A stretch of DNA of 64,000 nucleotides from Chitinophaga jiangningensis (GCF_900142605.1 NZ_FRBL01000007.1:310001-374000), one strand, 5' to 3'; shown: positions 24,233 through 33,486, numbered from the stretch's first letter. A program made the numbers and translations. Notes: a model not told the origin generated them from the letters alone.

Positions 24233-25615
24233 TTAGCTCACTACTTTAAGATTGTTTGGATCCCATTTGATGATCTTGTTGTTGAAATAGCTGTCGTTAC
24301 ACAGCAATGCAGGTGCCGCCGCGCGGAAGCCGAATAACGGATCTTCTGCTACTTTACCTTTGTTGCGCATCGCGTTGAACAGGTTATAGAAGTGATCGAA
24401 GTGTGCGCCTTTGTAGCCCTGCTCTGCCTCGTACACCAGTTTCTCCGGTGGCAGCATGGACTTACGGTCATATACATACGATTTTCCGGTATTAGCGTTG
24501 TTTTTAGTAGCGGTCAGCGGATCGTTGTTATCCACCTCGTTGCGGTTCTTGTAAAGGGTTACCTTATCCCACTCTACTGTCATGGAACCTTCGCTGCCCA
24601 CCATCCTGAGATAGTTGGTGCCACCGGTACCGTCTACGAAGTTGACACGGAGCGACAGGTTAAATGCAGGGTGTATGGCGGTTTCAGGATAGTCGAACAT
24701 ACCCAGCATGATATCCGGTACTTCTCTTCCATCTTTCCAGTAACGGAGGCCACCAGTAGCCATAACCTTATCAGGGCCTACGGAGCCTGTTACGAAATGC
24801 AGACTTGAAAACAGGTGCACGAACAGGTCGCCGGAAACACCGGTACCATAATCGCGGTAGTTACGCCAGCGGAAAAAACGCAGCGGGTCGAAATCGCGCT
24901 TGGGGGCGTTTTTCAGGTAAGCATCCCAGTCAACCGTTTTGGTGGAAGCGTCCGCAGGAATCGGATACTGCCATGCGCCTGTTGGCGACATACGTGCCCA
25001 GAAACCTTCGGCGTAATTGAGTTTACCAATGGCACCTTCAGCGAGCAGCTGCCTGGCCTTCTCATTGCCGAGAGAGCTCATACCCTGACTTCCCACCTGG
25101 TACACTACGTTGTTACGCTTTTGCGCATCTACTACTGCGGGACCTTCGGTGATATCGTGTACCATCGGCTTTTCGCAGTATACGGACTTGCCTTTGTTCA
25201 TGGCAGCCACAGATATCTCTTTATGCCAGAAGTCAGGTGTAGCAATGATCACCGCGTCGATGTCTTTACGTTCCAGTATTTCATTGTAATTACGGGTAGT
25301 GTAGATGTCACCGCCCCATTTCTTTTTGGCATCGGCCAGTCGGCCGTCGTACAGATCACAGGCTGCAATCAGTTTTACACCTGGTACCGTAATGGCTGTG
25401 TTGGCATCTGCAGTGCCCATACCGCCGGCACCGATGAGTGCAATCTGGATTTGATCATTGGCACTGTACTTTTCGTTTAGTCGTGATAGTGATTCGATGT
25501 TCCGCTTTCTATCAGCCGCCGTAATGATGTTGGGGAGCAGTGATGCGCCTACTACCCCTTTGGCAAATTTGCTGATAAAATTCCTGCGGGAGTTTTCGTT
25601 GGAATTTACTGGCAT
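24233..25615 (-). CDS. Gfo/Idh/MocA oxidoreductase, Tat-exported
   Basis: 460 residues with a twin-arginine-like leader (SRRNFISKFAKGVVGASLLP), a Rossmann domain (IALIGAGGMGTADANTA), the family motif EKPMVHDI and a C-terminal substrate domain. These enzymes carry NAD(P) and oxidise sugars; Tat export fits folding with the cofactor in the cytoplasm. With the adjacent DUF1080 lipoprotein it suggests a periplasmic route that oxidises a glycoside at C3 and then splits it. The substrate is unknown. Confidence 0.88.
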   Translation of the reverse strand: MPVNSNENSRRNFISKFAKGVVGASLLPNIITAADRKRNIESLSRLNEKYSANDQIQIALIGAGGMGTADANTAITVPGVKLIAACDLYDGRLADAKKKWGGDIYTTRNYNEILERKDIDAVIIATPDFWHKEISVAAMNKGKSVYCEKPMVHDITEGPAVVDAQKRNNVVYQVGSQGMSSLGNEKARQLLAEGAIGKLNYAEGFWARMSPTGAWQYPIPADASTKTVDWDAYLKNAPKRDFDPLRFFRWRNYRDYGTGVSGDLFVHLFSSLHFVTGSVGPDKVMATGGLRYWKDGREVPDIMLGMFDYPETAIHPAFNLSLRVNFVDGTGGTNYLRMVGSEGSMTVEWDKVTLYKNRNEVDNNDPLTATKNNANTGKSYVYDRKSMLPPEKLVYEAEQGYKGAHFDHFYNLFNAMRNKGKVAEDPLFGFRAAAPALLCNDSYFNNKIIKWDPNNLKVVS

Positions 25616-25704
25616 GAGTACCCTTTTAGCTTTTTAAAATGATGATAGCTTAAGATAGGGACAATTGCTAATACTTGCAAAGTATAGGGAGAAGTTTTAC
25701 ATAG

Positions 25705-25858
25705 GCGGTTTTTTCATTCGCCTTCAGCGAATGAAAAAACCGCGGCAGGCGCCTGGCCTGGCACCCCCGTGTATGCTGATCCGAACTTTCTTTTTGCTGG
25801 CCTTCGGCCAACAAAAAGGGAAGGAATCACCGTGCCACAGGCCTGGTGATTCCTTCCC
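25705..25858. repeat. three successive palindromes between Gfo/Idh and protease genes
   Basis: First: perfect 17-bp arms 25705-25721 and 25727-25743, loop CTTCA. Second: 13-bp arms 25790-25802 and 25806-25818 with one mismatch, loop TTC. Third: perfect 14-bp arms 25818-25831 and 25845-25858, 13-nt loop. The second and third meet at one base. The 261-bp gap between minus-strand genes holds no other feature. The third may terminate the S41 protease transcript. Confidence 0.75.
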
Positions 25859-25876
25859 AAAAAAATGTCTGCCTTC

Positions 25877-27577
25877 CTATTTTGCCGGCGTCAGCAGTTT
25901 TTTATAAGCCGGCTGATCCAGCAGTAAAGCAATTGCTTTGTTTACTTCGTTATCCGACTGAAGGCCTTTGGCAATGCGGCCTTCCATCATATAGTACCGG
26001 TTTACGATTTCCTCTTCAAGGAGGCGTTTAATCTCTTCTTTATTTTTCAGCAGGTCCTGCTTTTTGTCGTGCTTCAGCTTTTGCTCCAGCTCTTCCAGGT
26101 CTTTGGACACTGCGTCATAGTATTTTTCTTTTCGGGCAGTGGTTTTGAAAGATTCCAGTGCATCTTCACTACGTGTTTTGTAGCTATAGTCCTTGTTCTC
26201 CAGGAAACGTTCGAAATCCTCGAAGTCGGCATCAGAGAAACTAAAGGCTGTAGCAGCCGCTATTTTAGGGTGACTATAATAGTACTGTGTAGCATAATCG
26301 AAAATGAACTGTTTGCGAAGCAGTGACACGGCAACCGGGCTCAGGTAGGTAGGATCAACCTTTGCATCCGGCTCTATACCGCCGCCATCTTTAACGGTTC
26401 TGCCGCTGATGGTTTTAAATGATTTCCTCATGGAGTCGGCTACGTAGTCCACGCTACCATCTTCTCCGCGGTGGGAGTAGTCGATGGCCTGGATACAGCG
26501 GCCGCTGGGCGTATAATATTTTGCGGTGGTTACTTTCAGTTTGGTGTTATAAGGCAGGCTGCGTGTGGTTTGTACGAGGCCTTTCCCGTAAGAACGTTGC
26601 CCTACGATGATACCACGATCGAGGTCCTGCATGGAACCTGCTACAATTTCAGCGGCGGATGCAGAGGAGTGGTTGGTAAGGACAGCTAATGGAATATGCA
26701 AATCAGCTGGTGCGCCGCTGGTTTCGTAGGTACGGTCCCAGTTTTTCACCTTGCCGCGTGTGCTTACGATCAGTTTATTTTTATCCACGAAGGTATTGGC
26801 TACAATCACGGCTTCGTCCAGCAGGCCGCCGGGATTACTGCGGAGGTCGAGGATGATACCTTTGATGCCCGGGTTAGTTCGTTTGAGCTGTTCAAAGGCT
26901 TTGCGCACCATGTCACCGGAGTTTTCGGTGAACTGGGTCATTTTGATATAGCCGATATCGTTCTTCACGAATCCTGAGTAGGATACCGGTTTCACGTTGA
27001 TTTCCTGCCGTGCTATTTTTTTGGTGGTAGTGGCGTTGGTCAGCGGGTGTCGGAATACGATGTCGATGGTGGTGCCAGGTGTGCCTTTCAGGAGTTTGCT
27101 GATACTGTCCTGTGCGATGTTTTTCATGGATTTACCGTCCATTGATTCGATGATATCTCCGGGTTTCACATTGGCTTTATCCATAGGGCTGCCGGGATAT
27201 ATATCGGTGATGCTCGTCCATTCTCCGTTGGTATTGATGGAGGCACCTACGCCGCCATATTTGCCGGTGGCCATATATTTGAGTTCATCGAGGTTTTCTT
27301 CTGCGATGAAGTCGGTATACGGGTCCGTTTCATCGAGGATGGCCTCAATCCCCTTTTGAATGGTTTTTTCAGGCGGCAGGTCATCAACGTAGTAGGTGTC
27401 CAGCTCGCGGTAGAAAGCGGCGAAAATATCCAGGTTTTTGACAATCAGGAAGTATTTATTGTTTTCGTCGAAGGCGAATATACCGGTAGCGGTGCTCAGC
27501 AGCACCAGGATGCCGCAGACGAGTTTCTTTTTTCTGGTCAGGAAGTTACCCATACGAAGGTTACGATAGTTGAACAA
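25877..27577 (-). CDS. S41 carboxy-terminal processing protease
   Basis: 566 residues: N-terminal membrane anchor (about 18-36), a PDZ domain (about 105-190; GGVGASINTNGEWT, MDKANVKPGDIIESMDG) and an S41 catalytic core with the nucleophile Ser in NHSSASAAEIVAGS (303-315) and general-base Lys332 in SYGKGLVQ. The last 150 residues are helical and charged. It is a CtpA-type protease that degrades or trims envelope proteins. It follows yidD by 15 nt at the end of the rpmH-rnpA-yidD operon. Substrates unknown. Confidence 0.9.
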   Translation of the reverse strand: MFNYRNLRMGNFLTRKKKLVCGILVLLSTATGIFAFDENNKYFLIVKNLDIFAAFYRELDTYYVDDLPPEKTIQKGIEAILDETDPYTDFIAEENLDELKYMATGKYGGVGASINTNGEWTSITDIYPGSPMDKANVKPGDIIESMDGKSMKNIAQDSISKLLKGTPGTTIDIVFRHPLTNATTTKKIARQEINVKPVSYSGFVKNDIGYIKMTQFTENSGDMVRKAFEQLKRTNPGIKGIILDLRSNPGGLLDEAVIVANTFVDKNKLIVSTRGKVKNWDRTYETSGAPADLHIPLAVLTNHSSASAAEIVAGSMQDLDRGIIVGQRSYGKGLVQTTRSLPYNTKLKVTTAKYYTPSGRCIQAIDYSHRGEDGSVDYVADSMRKSFKTISGRTVKDGGGIEPDAKVDPTYLSPVAVSLLRKQFIFDYATQYYYSHPKIAAATAFSFSDADFEDFERFLENKDYSYKTRSEDALESFKTTARKEKYYDAVSKDLEELEQKLKHDKKQDLLKNKEEIKRLLEEEIVNRYYMMEGRIAKGLQSDNEVNKAIALLLDQPAYKKLLTPAK

Positions 27578-27592
27578 ATTGTCGTTGGCGGG

Positions 27593-27823
27593 TTATGGCA
27601 CTGGGTCATAACCGTGGCCGCCCCAGGGGTGGCATGACAAGATACGTTTTATGGTGAGATAGCCTCCTTTAAAGAGGCCATATTTTTTAAAGGCTTCGAG
27701 TCCGTAGTTGGAGCAGGAAGGGGTATAGCGGCATTTTGCTCCCAGCCAGGGGGATATGAGCCACTGATAAAGTTTAATGAGGAATATGAAAGGATAACCC
27801 AACCAGCGCACAACACGGTTCAT
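27593..27823 (-). CDS. yidD: membrane protein insertion efficiency factor YidD
   Basis: 76 residues with the full YidD pattern: an amphipathic start (VVRWLGYPFIFLIKLYQWLI) then SPWLGAKCRYTPSCSNYGLE and LSCHPWGGHGYDPVP, with the conserved Cys residues. YidD associates with the inner membrane and aids insertion by YidC. Position between rnpA (12 nt) and the S41 protease is the usual rpmH-rnpA-yidD order. Confidence 0.95.
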   Translation of the reverse strand: MNRVVRWLGYPFIFLIKLYQWLISPWLGAKCRYTPSCSNYGLEAFKKYGLFKGGYLTIKRILSCHPWGGHGYDPVP

Positions 27824-27835
27824 AAACTACTTTTA

Positions 27836-28261
27836 TCAATAATTAGGAATGGGAGGCAGCGGGGGAACGGTTGGTTCGCCAGTGGCTGCCAGTTTCCTTA
27901 AAATTACCGAAATTTTGCTCTGGACGGTAGAAAAGGGCTGGATATTTTTGTCGGTGTAGATCAGGAATACAGCCAGTTTACGGGACTGAGACTGGAGCTG
28001 TTCATAGAGCTGGTGCTTTTGCAGGCGCCAGGCTTCGCGGGTCAATCGTTTGACCCGGTTTCTGTCGGTAGCATGTGGGAACCGCCGTGTAGAGGCGCTA
28101 AAGCCTACCTGTACAGGGTGCTTACCTGCCGGCAGTGCATCTACCGGCATATAAACCACCCTGTACGGAAAAACAGAAAACGCTTTTCCTTCCCGAAAAA
28201 GCGTTTCAATAAGTTTTCTGCTTTTTAACCTTTCTTCCTTTTTAAAAGAATAAGTTTTTAT
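27836..28261 (-). CDS. rnpA: RNase P protein component, apparently starting at ATA
   Basis: With the first ATG or GTG in frame (GTG at 28159) the protein would lack its conserved N-terminal third. The same frame extends upstream through KKEERLKSRKLIETLFREGK and AFSVFPYRVVYM, a typical RnpA N-terminus, to an ATA at 28261 giving IKTYSFKKEERL, just after an in-frame stop (4 codons further up). An ATA start, 141 residues in all, restores the normal length. The RNR motif (ATDRNRVKRLTREAWR) is intact. RnpA binds RNase P RNA for tRNA 5' maturation. Start codon choice is inference; a sequence error is possible. Confidence 0.88.
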   Translation of the reverse strand: MKTYSFKKEERLKSRKLIETLFREGKAFSVFPYRVVYMPVDALPAGKHPVQVGFSASTRRFPHATDRNRVKRLTREAWRLQKHQLYEQLQSQSRKLAVFLIYTDKNIQPFSTVQSKISVILRKLAATGEPTVPPLPPIPNY

Positions 28262-28284
28262 GGCAAATAGTATTTAGCTACTAA

Positions 28285-28440
28285 TTATTTCAGCTTACGT
28301 TCGTCAGAAACAGTCAGCTTCTTACGACCTTTTGCTCTACGGGAAGCCAGTACCTTGCGGCCATTAGCAGTTTCCATTCTCTTTCTGAAGCCGTGAACGC
28401 TCTTTCTGCGTCTGTTATGCGGTTGAAAAGTACGTTTCAT
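28285..28440 (-). CDS. rpmH: 50S ribosomal protein L34
   Basis: 51 residues: MKRTFQPHNRRRKSVHGFRK, then RMETANGRKVLASRRAKGRK and KLTVSDERKLK, a clear L34. First gene of the rpmH-rnpA-yidD-S41 operon; rnpA begins about 23 nt downstream. It has a good promoter 72 nt upstream. Confidence 0.97.
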   Translation of the reverse strand: MKRTFQPHNRRRKSVHGFRKRMETANGRKVLASRRAKGRKKLTVSDERKLK

Positions 28441-28511
28441 TTCTTTTATTTGTTTTTACCTGTACTATACTAAAACTCCCGTTAAGGGAAACTGTTTTTT
28501 AAAACGGAAGG

Positions 28512-28519
28512 CAAAGGTA
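28512..28519 (-). promoter_or_regulatory. -7 box of the rpmH operon promoter
   Basis: TACCTTTG on the minus strand matches TAnnTTTG. A TTCG, close to the TTTG -33 element, lies 20 nt upstream. The rpmH start is 72 nt downstream. Confidence 0.65.
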
Positions 28520-28562
28520 GCAGATTTTTTTTGAAATGCGAAAATTATTGCCGGAAAATAAA

Positions 28563-28593
28563 AATGGAATGTGGAATTAGACCACATTCCATT
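28563..28593 (-). terminator. terminator of the bamA-skp operon
   Basis: Perfect 12-bp stem (28563-28574 with 28582-28593), 7-nt loop, followed on the minus strand by TTTTATTTT. It starts 21 nt after the stop codon of the second OmpH-family gene. Confidence 0.8.
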
Positions 28594-28613
28594 CTCAATA
28601 TATTGATTATCAA

Positions 28614-29123
28614 TTATTTGATGCCCAGTTTAGTCTTTACAGGAACGAGGATATCGTCGCCTGCAGGAGAAACCAGCAGCATACCATTGCTGTTGTCGAT
28701 CACATAACCGTAACCTTTTTCTTTAGCTACGTCTTCGATAGCCTTGCGGGCTTTATCGTAGATTGGTTTCAGCAACTGAGCCTGTTTTTCCTGAATTTTA
28801 TTCTGAGAAGCTTCGCTGTAGTCCTGGATACGTTTCTGGATATCCTGCAGGTCCTTAGCTTTGATCTCCTTCATATTATCAGTCATGCTAGCTGCCTTGT
28901 CGTTGAATTCTGCGAGTTTTTTCTGGTATTCATCATACATCGCTTTACCGTCTCCTTCGAGAGATTTAGCGAATGTTTGCAATTCAGTTTCTGCTTTTGC
29001 AGTTTCAGGCATAGCAGTTACCAGTGCCTGAGCATTGATATGCGCTATTTTAGCCTGTGCCATTGCATTTACGCTGAACAAACCGGATACTGCCACAAAA
29101 GCAATAATAACGAACTTCTTCAT
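28614..29123 (-). CDS. Skp/OmpH-family periplasmic chaperone (second copy)
   Basis: 169 residues with a signal peptide (MKKFVIIAFVAVSGLFSVNAMA), then AKIAHINAQALVTAMPETAK and a long charged coiled coil (about 45-130). The layout is that of Skp, a trimeric chaperone with coiled-coil arms that holds unfolded outer-membrane proteins for the Bam complex. It is the last gene of the operon, 58 nt after its paralogue and ahead of a terminator. Confidence 0.88.
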   Translation of the reverse strand: MKKFVIIAFVAVSGLFSVNAMAQAKIAHINAQALVTAMPETAKAETELQTFAKSLEGDGKAMYDEYQKKLAEFNDKAASMTDNMKEIKAKDLQDIQKRIQDYSEASQNKIQEKQAQLLKPIYDKARKAIEDVAKEKGYGYVIDNSNGMLLVSPAGDDILVPVKTKLGIK

Positions 29124-29181
29124 GATGTTGTCTGTGTTTAAAAAAATTTAAATACTTATAGTTAAAAAATAGGTGCCAGCT

Positions 29182-29697
29182 TTATTTCTTTACGCCGAGG
29201 GATTTAAGAATCTCGTCACTTTTATCCAGTTTAGGATCGTAAAATATAACGGTTGCCCCACCTGATTTATCCAGTACGAAATCAAACATTCTACTGGCAG
29301 CGAGCTTCTGAACGGCATTATATATTCTATCCTGAATAGGCTTTACTAACTCCTCTCTTTTCTTAAACAGATCTCCCTCATAACCGAAACGTTTCTTTTG
29401 CAGGTCTTTGGCATCTTTCTCTTTCGCTACTATTTCGGCTTCTCTCTTTTGCTTTAATTCTTCGGTGAGCATTACCTGCTCCGCCTGATAAGATTTATAC
29501 ATCTTATCTACCTCCTGAAACTTGGCATCAATTTCTTTCTGCCACTGGTCAGCAACAGCATCCAGTTTCGTCTGCGCTTCCTTGTATTCAGGAATACTTT
29601 CCAGTATATATTTTGTATCTATCACACAATAGCGCTGTGCACTTGCTCCCCACGCTGCGGCCAGTATAAAGGCCATTGTAATAAATATTTTCTTCAT
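29182..29697 (-). CDS. Skp/OmpH-family periplasmic chaperone (first copy)
   Basis: 171 residues: signal peptide (MKKIFITMAFILAAAWGASA), RYCVIDTKYILESIPEYKEA, and a coiled coil rich in Lys and Glu. A paralogue of the next gene; the two are clearly different in sequence, so the duplication is old, and the pair behind bamA is common in Bacteroidota. It lies 69 nt after bamA. Confidence 0.88.
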   Translation of the reverse strand: MKKIFITMAFILAAAWGASAQRYCVIDTKYILESIPEYKEAQTKLDAVADQWQKEIDAKFQEVDKMYKSYQAEQVMLTEELKQKREAEIVAKEKDAKDLQKKRFGYEGDLFKKREELVKPIQDRIYNAVQKLAASRMFDFVLDKSGGATVIFYDPKLDKSDEILKSLGVKK

Positions 29698-29766
29698 GCT
29701 ACATAGGATTTAAACTGCATCCCGGTTAGCCGGGTTAATTCATGCAATATATAATTTATTTTCTCA

Positions 29767-32526
29767 TTATTCGGGTTCGAAACCGAGCATAAAGGTAAAC
29801 TTAGCCGCGTTCTTCAGACCCTGACCAGGCTGTATCCTGTCAAATCCTATACCATAGTCAAATCCAAGCAAACCAAACATAGGCAGGTAGAAGCGCATAC
29901 CCAGACCAGCAGAGCGACGCAGCCTAAAAGGATTGTAATCCTGGATGTCACGATAACCATTTGCTGCCTCCACGAAAGCCAGACCGAAGATGGTCGAACT
30001 TGGGTTCAAACTGAAAGGATAACGCAGCTCCATCACGTACTTGTTGAATACGGTGAAACCTTCGTAACCCACCGGCTGACCGCTTTCAGGATTCACATTC
30101 GGGTTGGAGGTATAATACACCGGATAACCTCTCTGGGAAATGATATCACGGTCATAGATCGCGAAGTTACTCAAACCATCGCCACCCAGCTCGAAGCGAC
30201 CAAATGGTGACAAGGTAGTTCTGTTATTGTAACGGCCAATGTAACCAAATTTGGCAGCTACTTTCAATACGAAGGTTTTATTATCGCTACCCATTGGTTT
30301 GCTCAAAGGCACATACCACTCGGCATTGAAACGATATTTCTGGTACTCGATAAATTTAAACTGGTCAGCAATTGGTTCTGCCTTATAGTCCTTATCCGGA
30401 TTAAACAGGGAATAAGGTGGTGTGAACTGTGCACTCAGCATAAAGTTGGAACCACTGCGCGGGAAAATCTGCTGGTCCACAGAAGAACGAGCCAGCTGCA
30501 GCTTCAGGTTCACGTTATTTGCATTACCATTCGCAAATCCCGGAATACCGAAGTAGTTATAGTTCTTCAGGCGGTACTGCTGATAGTTCAGTGAATATTG
30601 CAGGGAGAAATAGTCATCCGGCCATTTCAGCTGCTTACCCAGCGCTACAGAGGCACCCAATACGCGGAAGCTTCCGTTTGGCGAAGTGGTAGTATCGTTA
30701 TACAGTTGCTTGTAGTAATCGTTGTAAGCATATGGGTTCTGATAGCTGCTGTAGAAGCTTACGCTCAGCATATTTCTCTTCTTACCACCCAGCCACGGCT
30801 CAGTGAAAGAGAAGTTATAGGAACGATATGCCTTACCGTTAGAAGATACACGGATAGAAAGTTTCTGGCCATCACCACTTGGTAAAGGATCCCAGGTCTC
30901 TTTTCTAAAGATATTTCTCAGGGAAAAGTTGTTGAAGGTAACACCGAGGGTACCGGTCAAACCGATGTAACCACCCCAGCCCGCGGAAAGTTCCAGCTGG
31001 TCGTTTGCCTTCTCTTCTACTGTATAATCAATATCCACTGTACCATCCTGTACGTTAGGTACCGGGTTCATACCAATCTTTTCAGGGTTGAAGAAGCCCA
31101 GGTTGGCAATCTCACGGTTGGAACGGATCAGATCCTGGCGGGAGAACTTTTCCCCCGGAATGGTACGCAGCTCACGGCGGATTACGTGCTCGTTGGTTTT
31201 TTCGTTACCAGCGATACGCACTTCCTTAATGGTAGCCTGCGGTCCTTCGCGCAATCTGATTTCATAATCGATGGTATCGCCATGGATCGCTGTTTCTACC
31301 GGATCGATCTGGAAGAACAGGTAACCATAGTCCATGTAGTAGCTGGTGATATCACCACCTTCCTGCGACATCTGCTTACCCAGGCGCTTTTCCAACAGTT
31401 CCAGGTTATAGATGTCTCCTTTTTTGATACCGAGGATTTTGGTCAGGGTGGAGTCGTTATACCTTACGTTACCTTTCCAGGTGATGTCCCCGAAGTAGTA
31501 CTTTTTACCTTCAGAAACCTGGATATCGATATTCAGGTTTTTGCTGGCAGATTTGTAAGTGGTGTCTTTTACCAGTAACGCGTCCCTGTAACCATTCTTA
31601 TTGTAGTAAGCGATGAGCTTACCTTTATCTTCTATGTATTTACCTTCGTTGAATTTGGCAGAGCTGAACAATTTAAAACGGAAATAAGGATCCAGCTGCT
31701 CCAGCGCCCTGGTAGGCTGCAGGAAACCGTAGGTTTGCCAGAAGTTGTCCGGCTGCGGGATGGAATCCTTGTAAAGCACTTCTCTGTCTGGGTGCAAGGT
31801 AATGTGGGTCATTTCCTTGGTACCTTTCATGCGCTTTTTCAGCTTGTTATCAGCGATATTGTAGTTATCAACAATGTTGATATTGTTGATACGGGTTTTA
31901 TTTCCTTTATCGATGGTGAAAACGATAATGGCACTGTTCACGGCGCCGCTGTCGATACGCTGGTCCACACGGATGGTAGCGTTACCGAAGCCTTTATCCG
32001 CGTAGTACTTATGTACGGTACCAATTACGTTTTGTTTTACACCTTCACTCAGCACGTTTCCTTTACGAATACCTGCTTTACCGGCGATTTCATCTGCTTC
32101 TGTTTTTTTAATCCCTTTAAAGGCGAAGCTTCCGATACGTGGCATTTCCACCAGGTCAATTTCCAACCAGATCTTACCATCTTCGATTTTGGTAACATTG
32201 ATGGAGGCACCTGCAAACAGGCGCTGTGACCAGAGGCTCTGCAAGGCTTTTGCAAACTGATCACCACCAGGGAATACCACCTTATCGCCTACGTTGAGGC
32301 CGGACAGAGACAGCAGTAATGACTTATCGAGATATTGGGTACCGGTAACGGTAATATCTGCAATCTCGTACTGTTGCGGGGTACTCACATTACTGGGGAA
32401 TGTGTACTGAGGATCAGCAGGTGTTGGAGGTGGGGGTACGGTATCTTTGACTTGTGCGGATACACGGATCCCGGCGCCACAACATAATGCTATAGCCAGT
32501 AGGCCCTTAGGAAATAATTTCTTCAT
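29767..32526 (-). CDS. bamA: outer membrane protein assembly factor BamA
   Basis: 919 residues from the ATG at 32526 (MKKLFPKGLLAIALCCGAGI, a signal peptide); an upstream ATG at 32556 adds a poor N-terminus. Periplasmic POTRA repeats occupy about 55-480 (EIADITVTGTQYLDKSLLLS, AFKGIKKTEADEIAGKAGIR, KEVRIAGNEKTNEHVIRREL), followed by a 16-stranded beta-barrel to the C-terminus. BamA folds and inserts outer-membrane proteins. The gene overlaps the uppS end by about 20 nt, indicating translational coupling, and is followed by two skp-like genes. Confidence 0.95.
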   Translation of the reverse strand: MKKLFPKGLLAIALCCGAGIRVSAQVKDTVPPPPTPADPQYTFPSNVSTPQQYEIADITVTGTQYLDKSLLLSLSGLNVGDKVVFPGGDQFAKALQSLWSQRLFAGASINVTKIEDGKIWLEIDLVEMPRIGSFAFKGIKKTEADEIAGKAGIRKGNVLSEGVKQNVIGTVHKYYADKGFGNATIRVDQRIDSGAVNSAIIVFTIDKGNKTRINNINIVDNYNIADNKLKKRMKGTKEMTHITLHPDREVLYKDSIPQPDNFWQTYGFLQPTRALEQLDPYFRFKLFSSAKFNEGKYIEDKGKLIAYYNKNGYRDALLVKDTTYKSASKNLNIDIQVSEGKKYYFGDITWKGNVRYNDSTLTKILGIKKGDIYNLELLEKRLGKQMSQEGGDITSYYMDYGYLFFQIDPVETAIHGDTIDYEIRLREGPQATIKEVRIAGNEKTNEHVIRRELRTIPGEKFSRQDLIRSNREIANLGFFNPEKIGMNPVPNVQDGTVDIDYTVEEKANDQLELSAGWGGYIGLTGTLGVTFNNFSLRNIFRKETWDPLPSGDGQKLSIRVSSNGKAYRSYNFSFTEPWLGGKKRNMLSVSFYSSYQNPYAYNDYYKQLYNDTTTSPNGSFRVLGASVALGKQLKWPDDYFSLQYSLNYQQYRLKNYNYFGIPGFANGNANNVNLKLQLARSSVDQQIFPRSGSNFMLSAQFTPPYSLFNPDKDYKAEPIADQFKFIEYQKYRFNAEWYVPLSKPMGSDNKTFVLKVAAKFGYIGRYNNRTTLSPFGRFELGGDGLSNFAIYDRDIISQRGYPVYYTSNPNVNPESGQPVGYEGFTVFNKYVMELRYPFSLNPSSTIFGLAFVEAANGYRDIQDYNPFRLRRSAGLGMRFYLPMFGLLGFDYGIGFDRIQPGQGLKNAAKFTFMLGFEPE

Positions 32527-33268
32527 TCTGCTGAATTTGTTCGCTTGTTTTGCCAAAACGCCTTTCTCTGGTTTGGTAATTTAAGATGGCTTCGTAAAGA
32601 TTCTCATTGCGGAAGTCAGGCCAGCGGGTATCTGTAAAATACAGTTCCGCATAAGCCAGTTGGTATAAAAGGAAATTACTGATCCTGCATTCTCCACTTG
32701 TACGGATCATTAACTCCGGATCCGGGAATCCGGCGGTACAGAGATATTTCTCGAATACATCGGCGGAAACAGTGGCCGGGTCCAATATACCTTTTTGTGC
32801 ATCAGCTGCAATTTTTTTGGCCGCGTTCACAATTTCCCACCTGGCGCTATAGCTCAGGGCCATTATAAGAGTCAGGCCAGTATTATGGCTGGTCAGCGCG
32901 ATGGCTTCTTCCATTTCCTGCTTGGCCTGGGCTGGCAACATGTCCAGATCCCCGATCACATTCAGCCTGATATTATTTTTTGAAAGGGTATTCACCTCCT
33001 TACGGATAGTGTTTACCAGTAATTCCATAATCCCATTCACCTCATAAACCGGGCGGTCCCAGTTTTCGGTGGAGAAAGCGTACAGGGTCAGATAACCGAT
33101 CCCCAGTTCTGCACAGGTCTCTACTATATTGCGCACACTTTCAACCCCTTCGTGATGCCCGTACAGCCTGTCCTGTCCCCTCTCTTTAGCCCAACGGCCA
33201 TTCCCGTCCATGATGATGGCGATGTGTTTCGGTAGCCGCTGTAAGTCCAATTTATCCTTCAAACTCAT
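32507..33268 (-). CDS. uppS: isoprenyl transferase (undecaprenyl diphosphate synthase)
   Basis: 253 residues with the cis-prenyltransferase signature LPKHIAIIMDGNGRWAKERG, catalytic Asp21, and the C-terminal RTSGECRISNFLLYQLAYAE. It makes the C55 lipid carrier for peptidoglycan and other envelope glycans by adding isopentenyl units to farnesyl diphosphate. It overlaps bamA by about 20 nt. Confidence 0.95.
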   Translation of the reverse strand: MSLKDKLDLQRLPKHIAIIMDGNGRWAKERGQDRLYGHHEGVESVRNIVETCAELGIGYLTLYAFSTENWDRPVYEVNGIMELLVNTIRKEVNTLSKNNIRLNVIGDLDMLPAQAKQEMEEAIALTSHNTGLTLIMALSYSARWEIVNAAKKIAADAQKGILDPATVSADVFEKYLCTAGFPDPELMIRTSGECRISNFLLYQLAYAELYFTDTRWPDFRNENLYEAILNYQTRERRFGKTSEQIQQNEEIIS

Positions 33269-33317
33269 TTGTGTCAGGCGTATATTAACAGATTATAACA
33301 GATTTACTAAAAGTGTG

Positions 33318-33325
33318 CAAAGATA
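33318..33325 (-). promoter_or_regulatory. -7 box upstream of uppS-bamA
   Basis: TATCTTTG on the minus strand matches TAnnTTTG, 50 nt ahead of the uppS ATG. No clean TTTG at -33. It suggests an internal promoter for uppS-bamA-skp inside the longer gene row. Confidence 0.5.
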
Positions 33326-33486
33326 CAAAAATAGAGTAATGACTTTTTTAGCCAAACGCGGCAGGGGTTTTTAACGTAGTTTTAACAGCGAATACAGCAC
33401 CATAGCGCATTCCAGAGAATTCGCAGGTATTGTTTGGCTGTTTAACGGGAAAGTTTGCCCGCCGGTAGAAAGCCGGGCAAAGGTAT

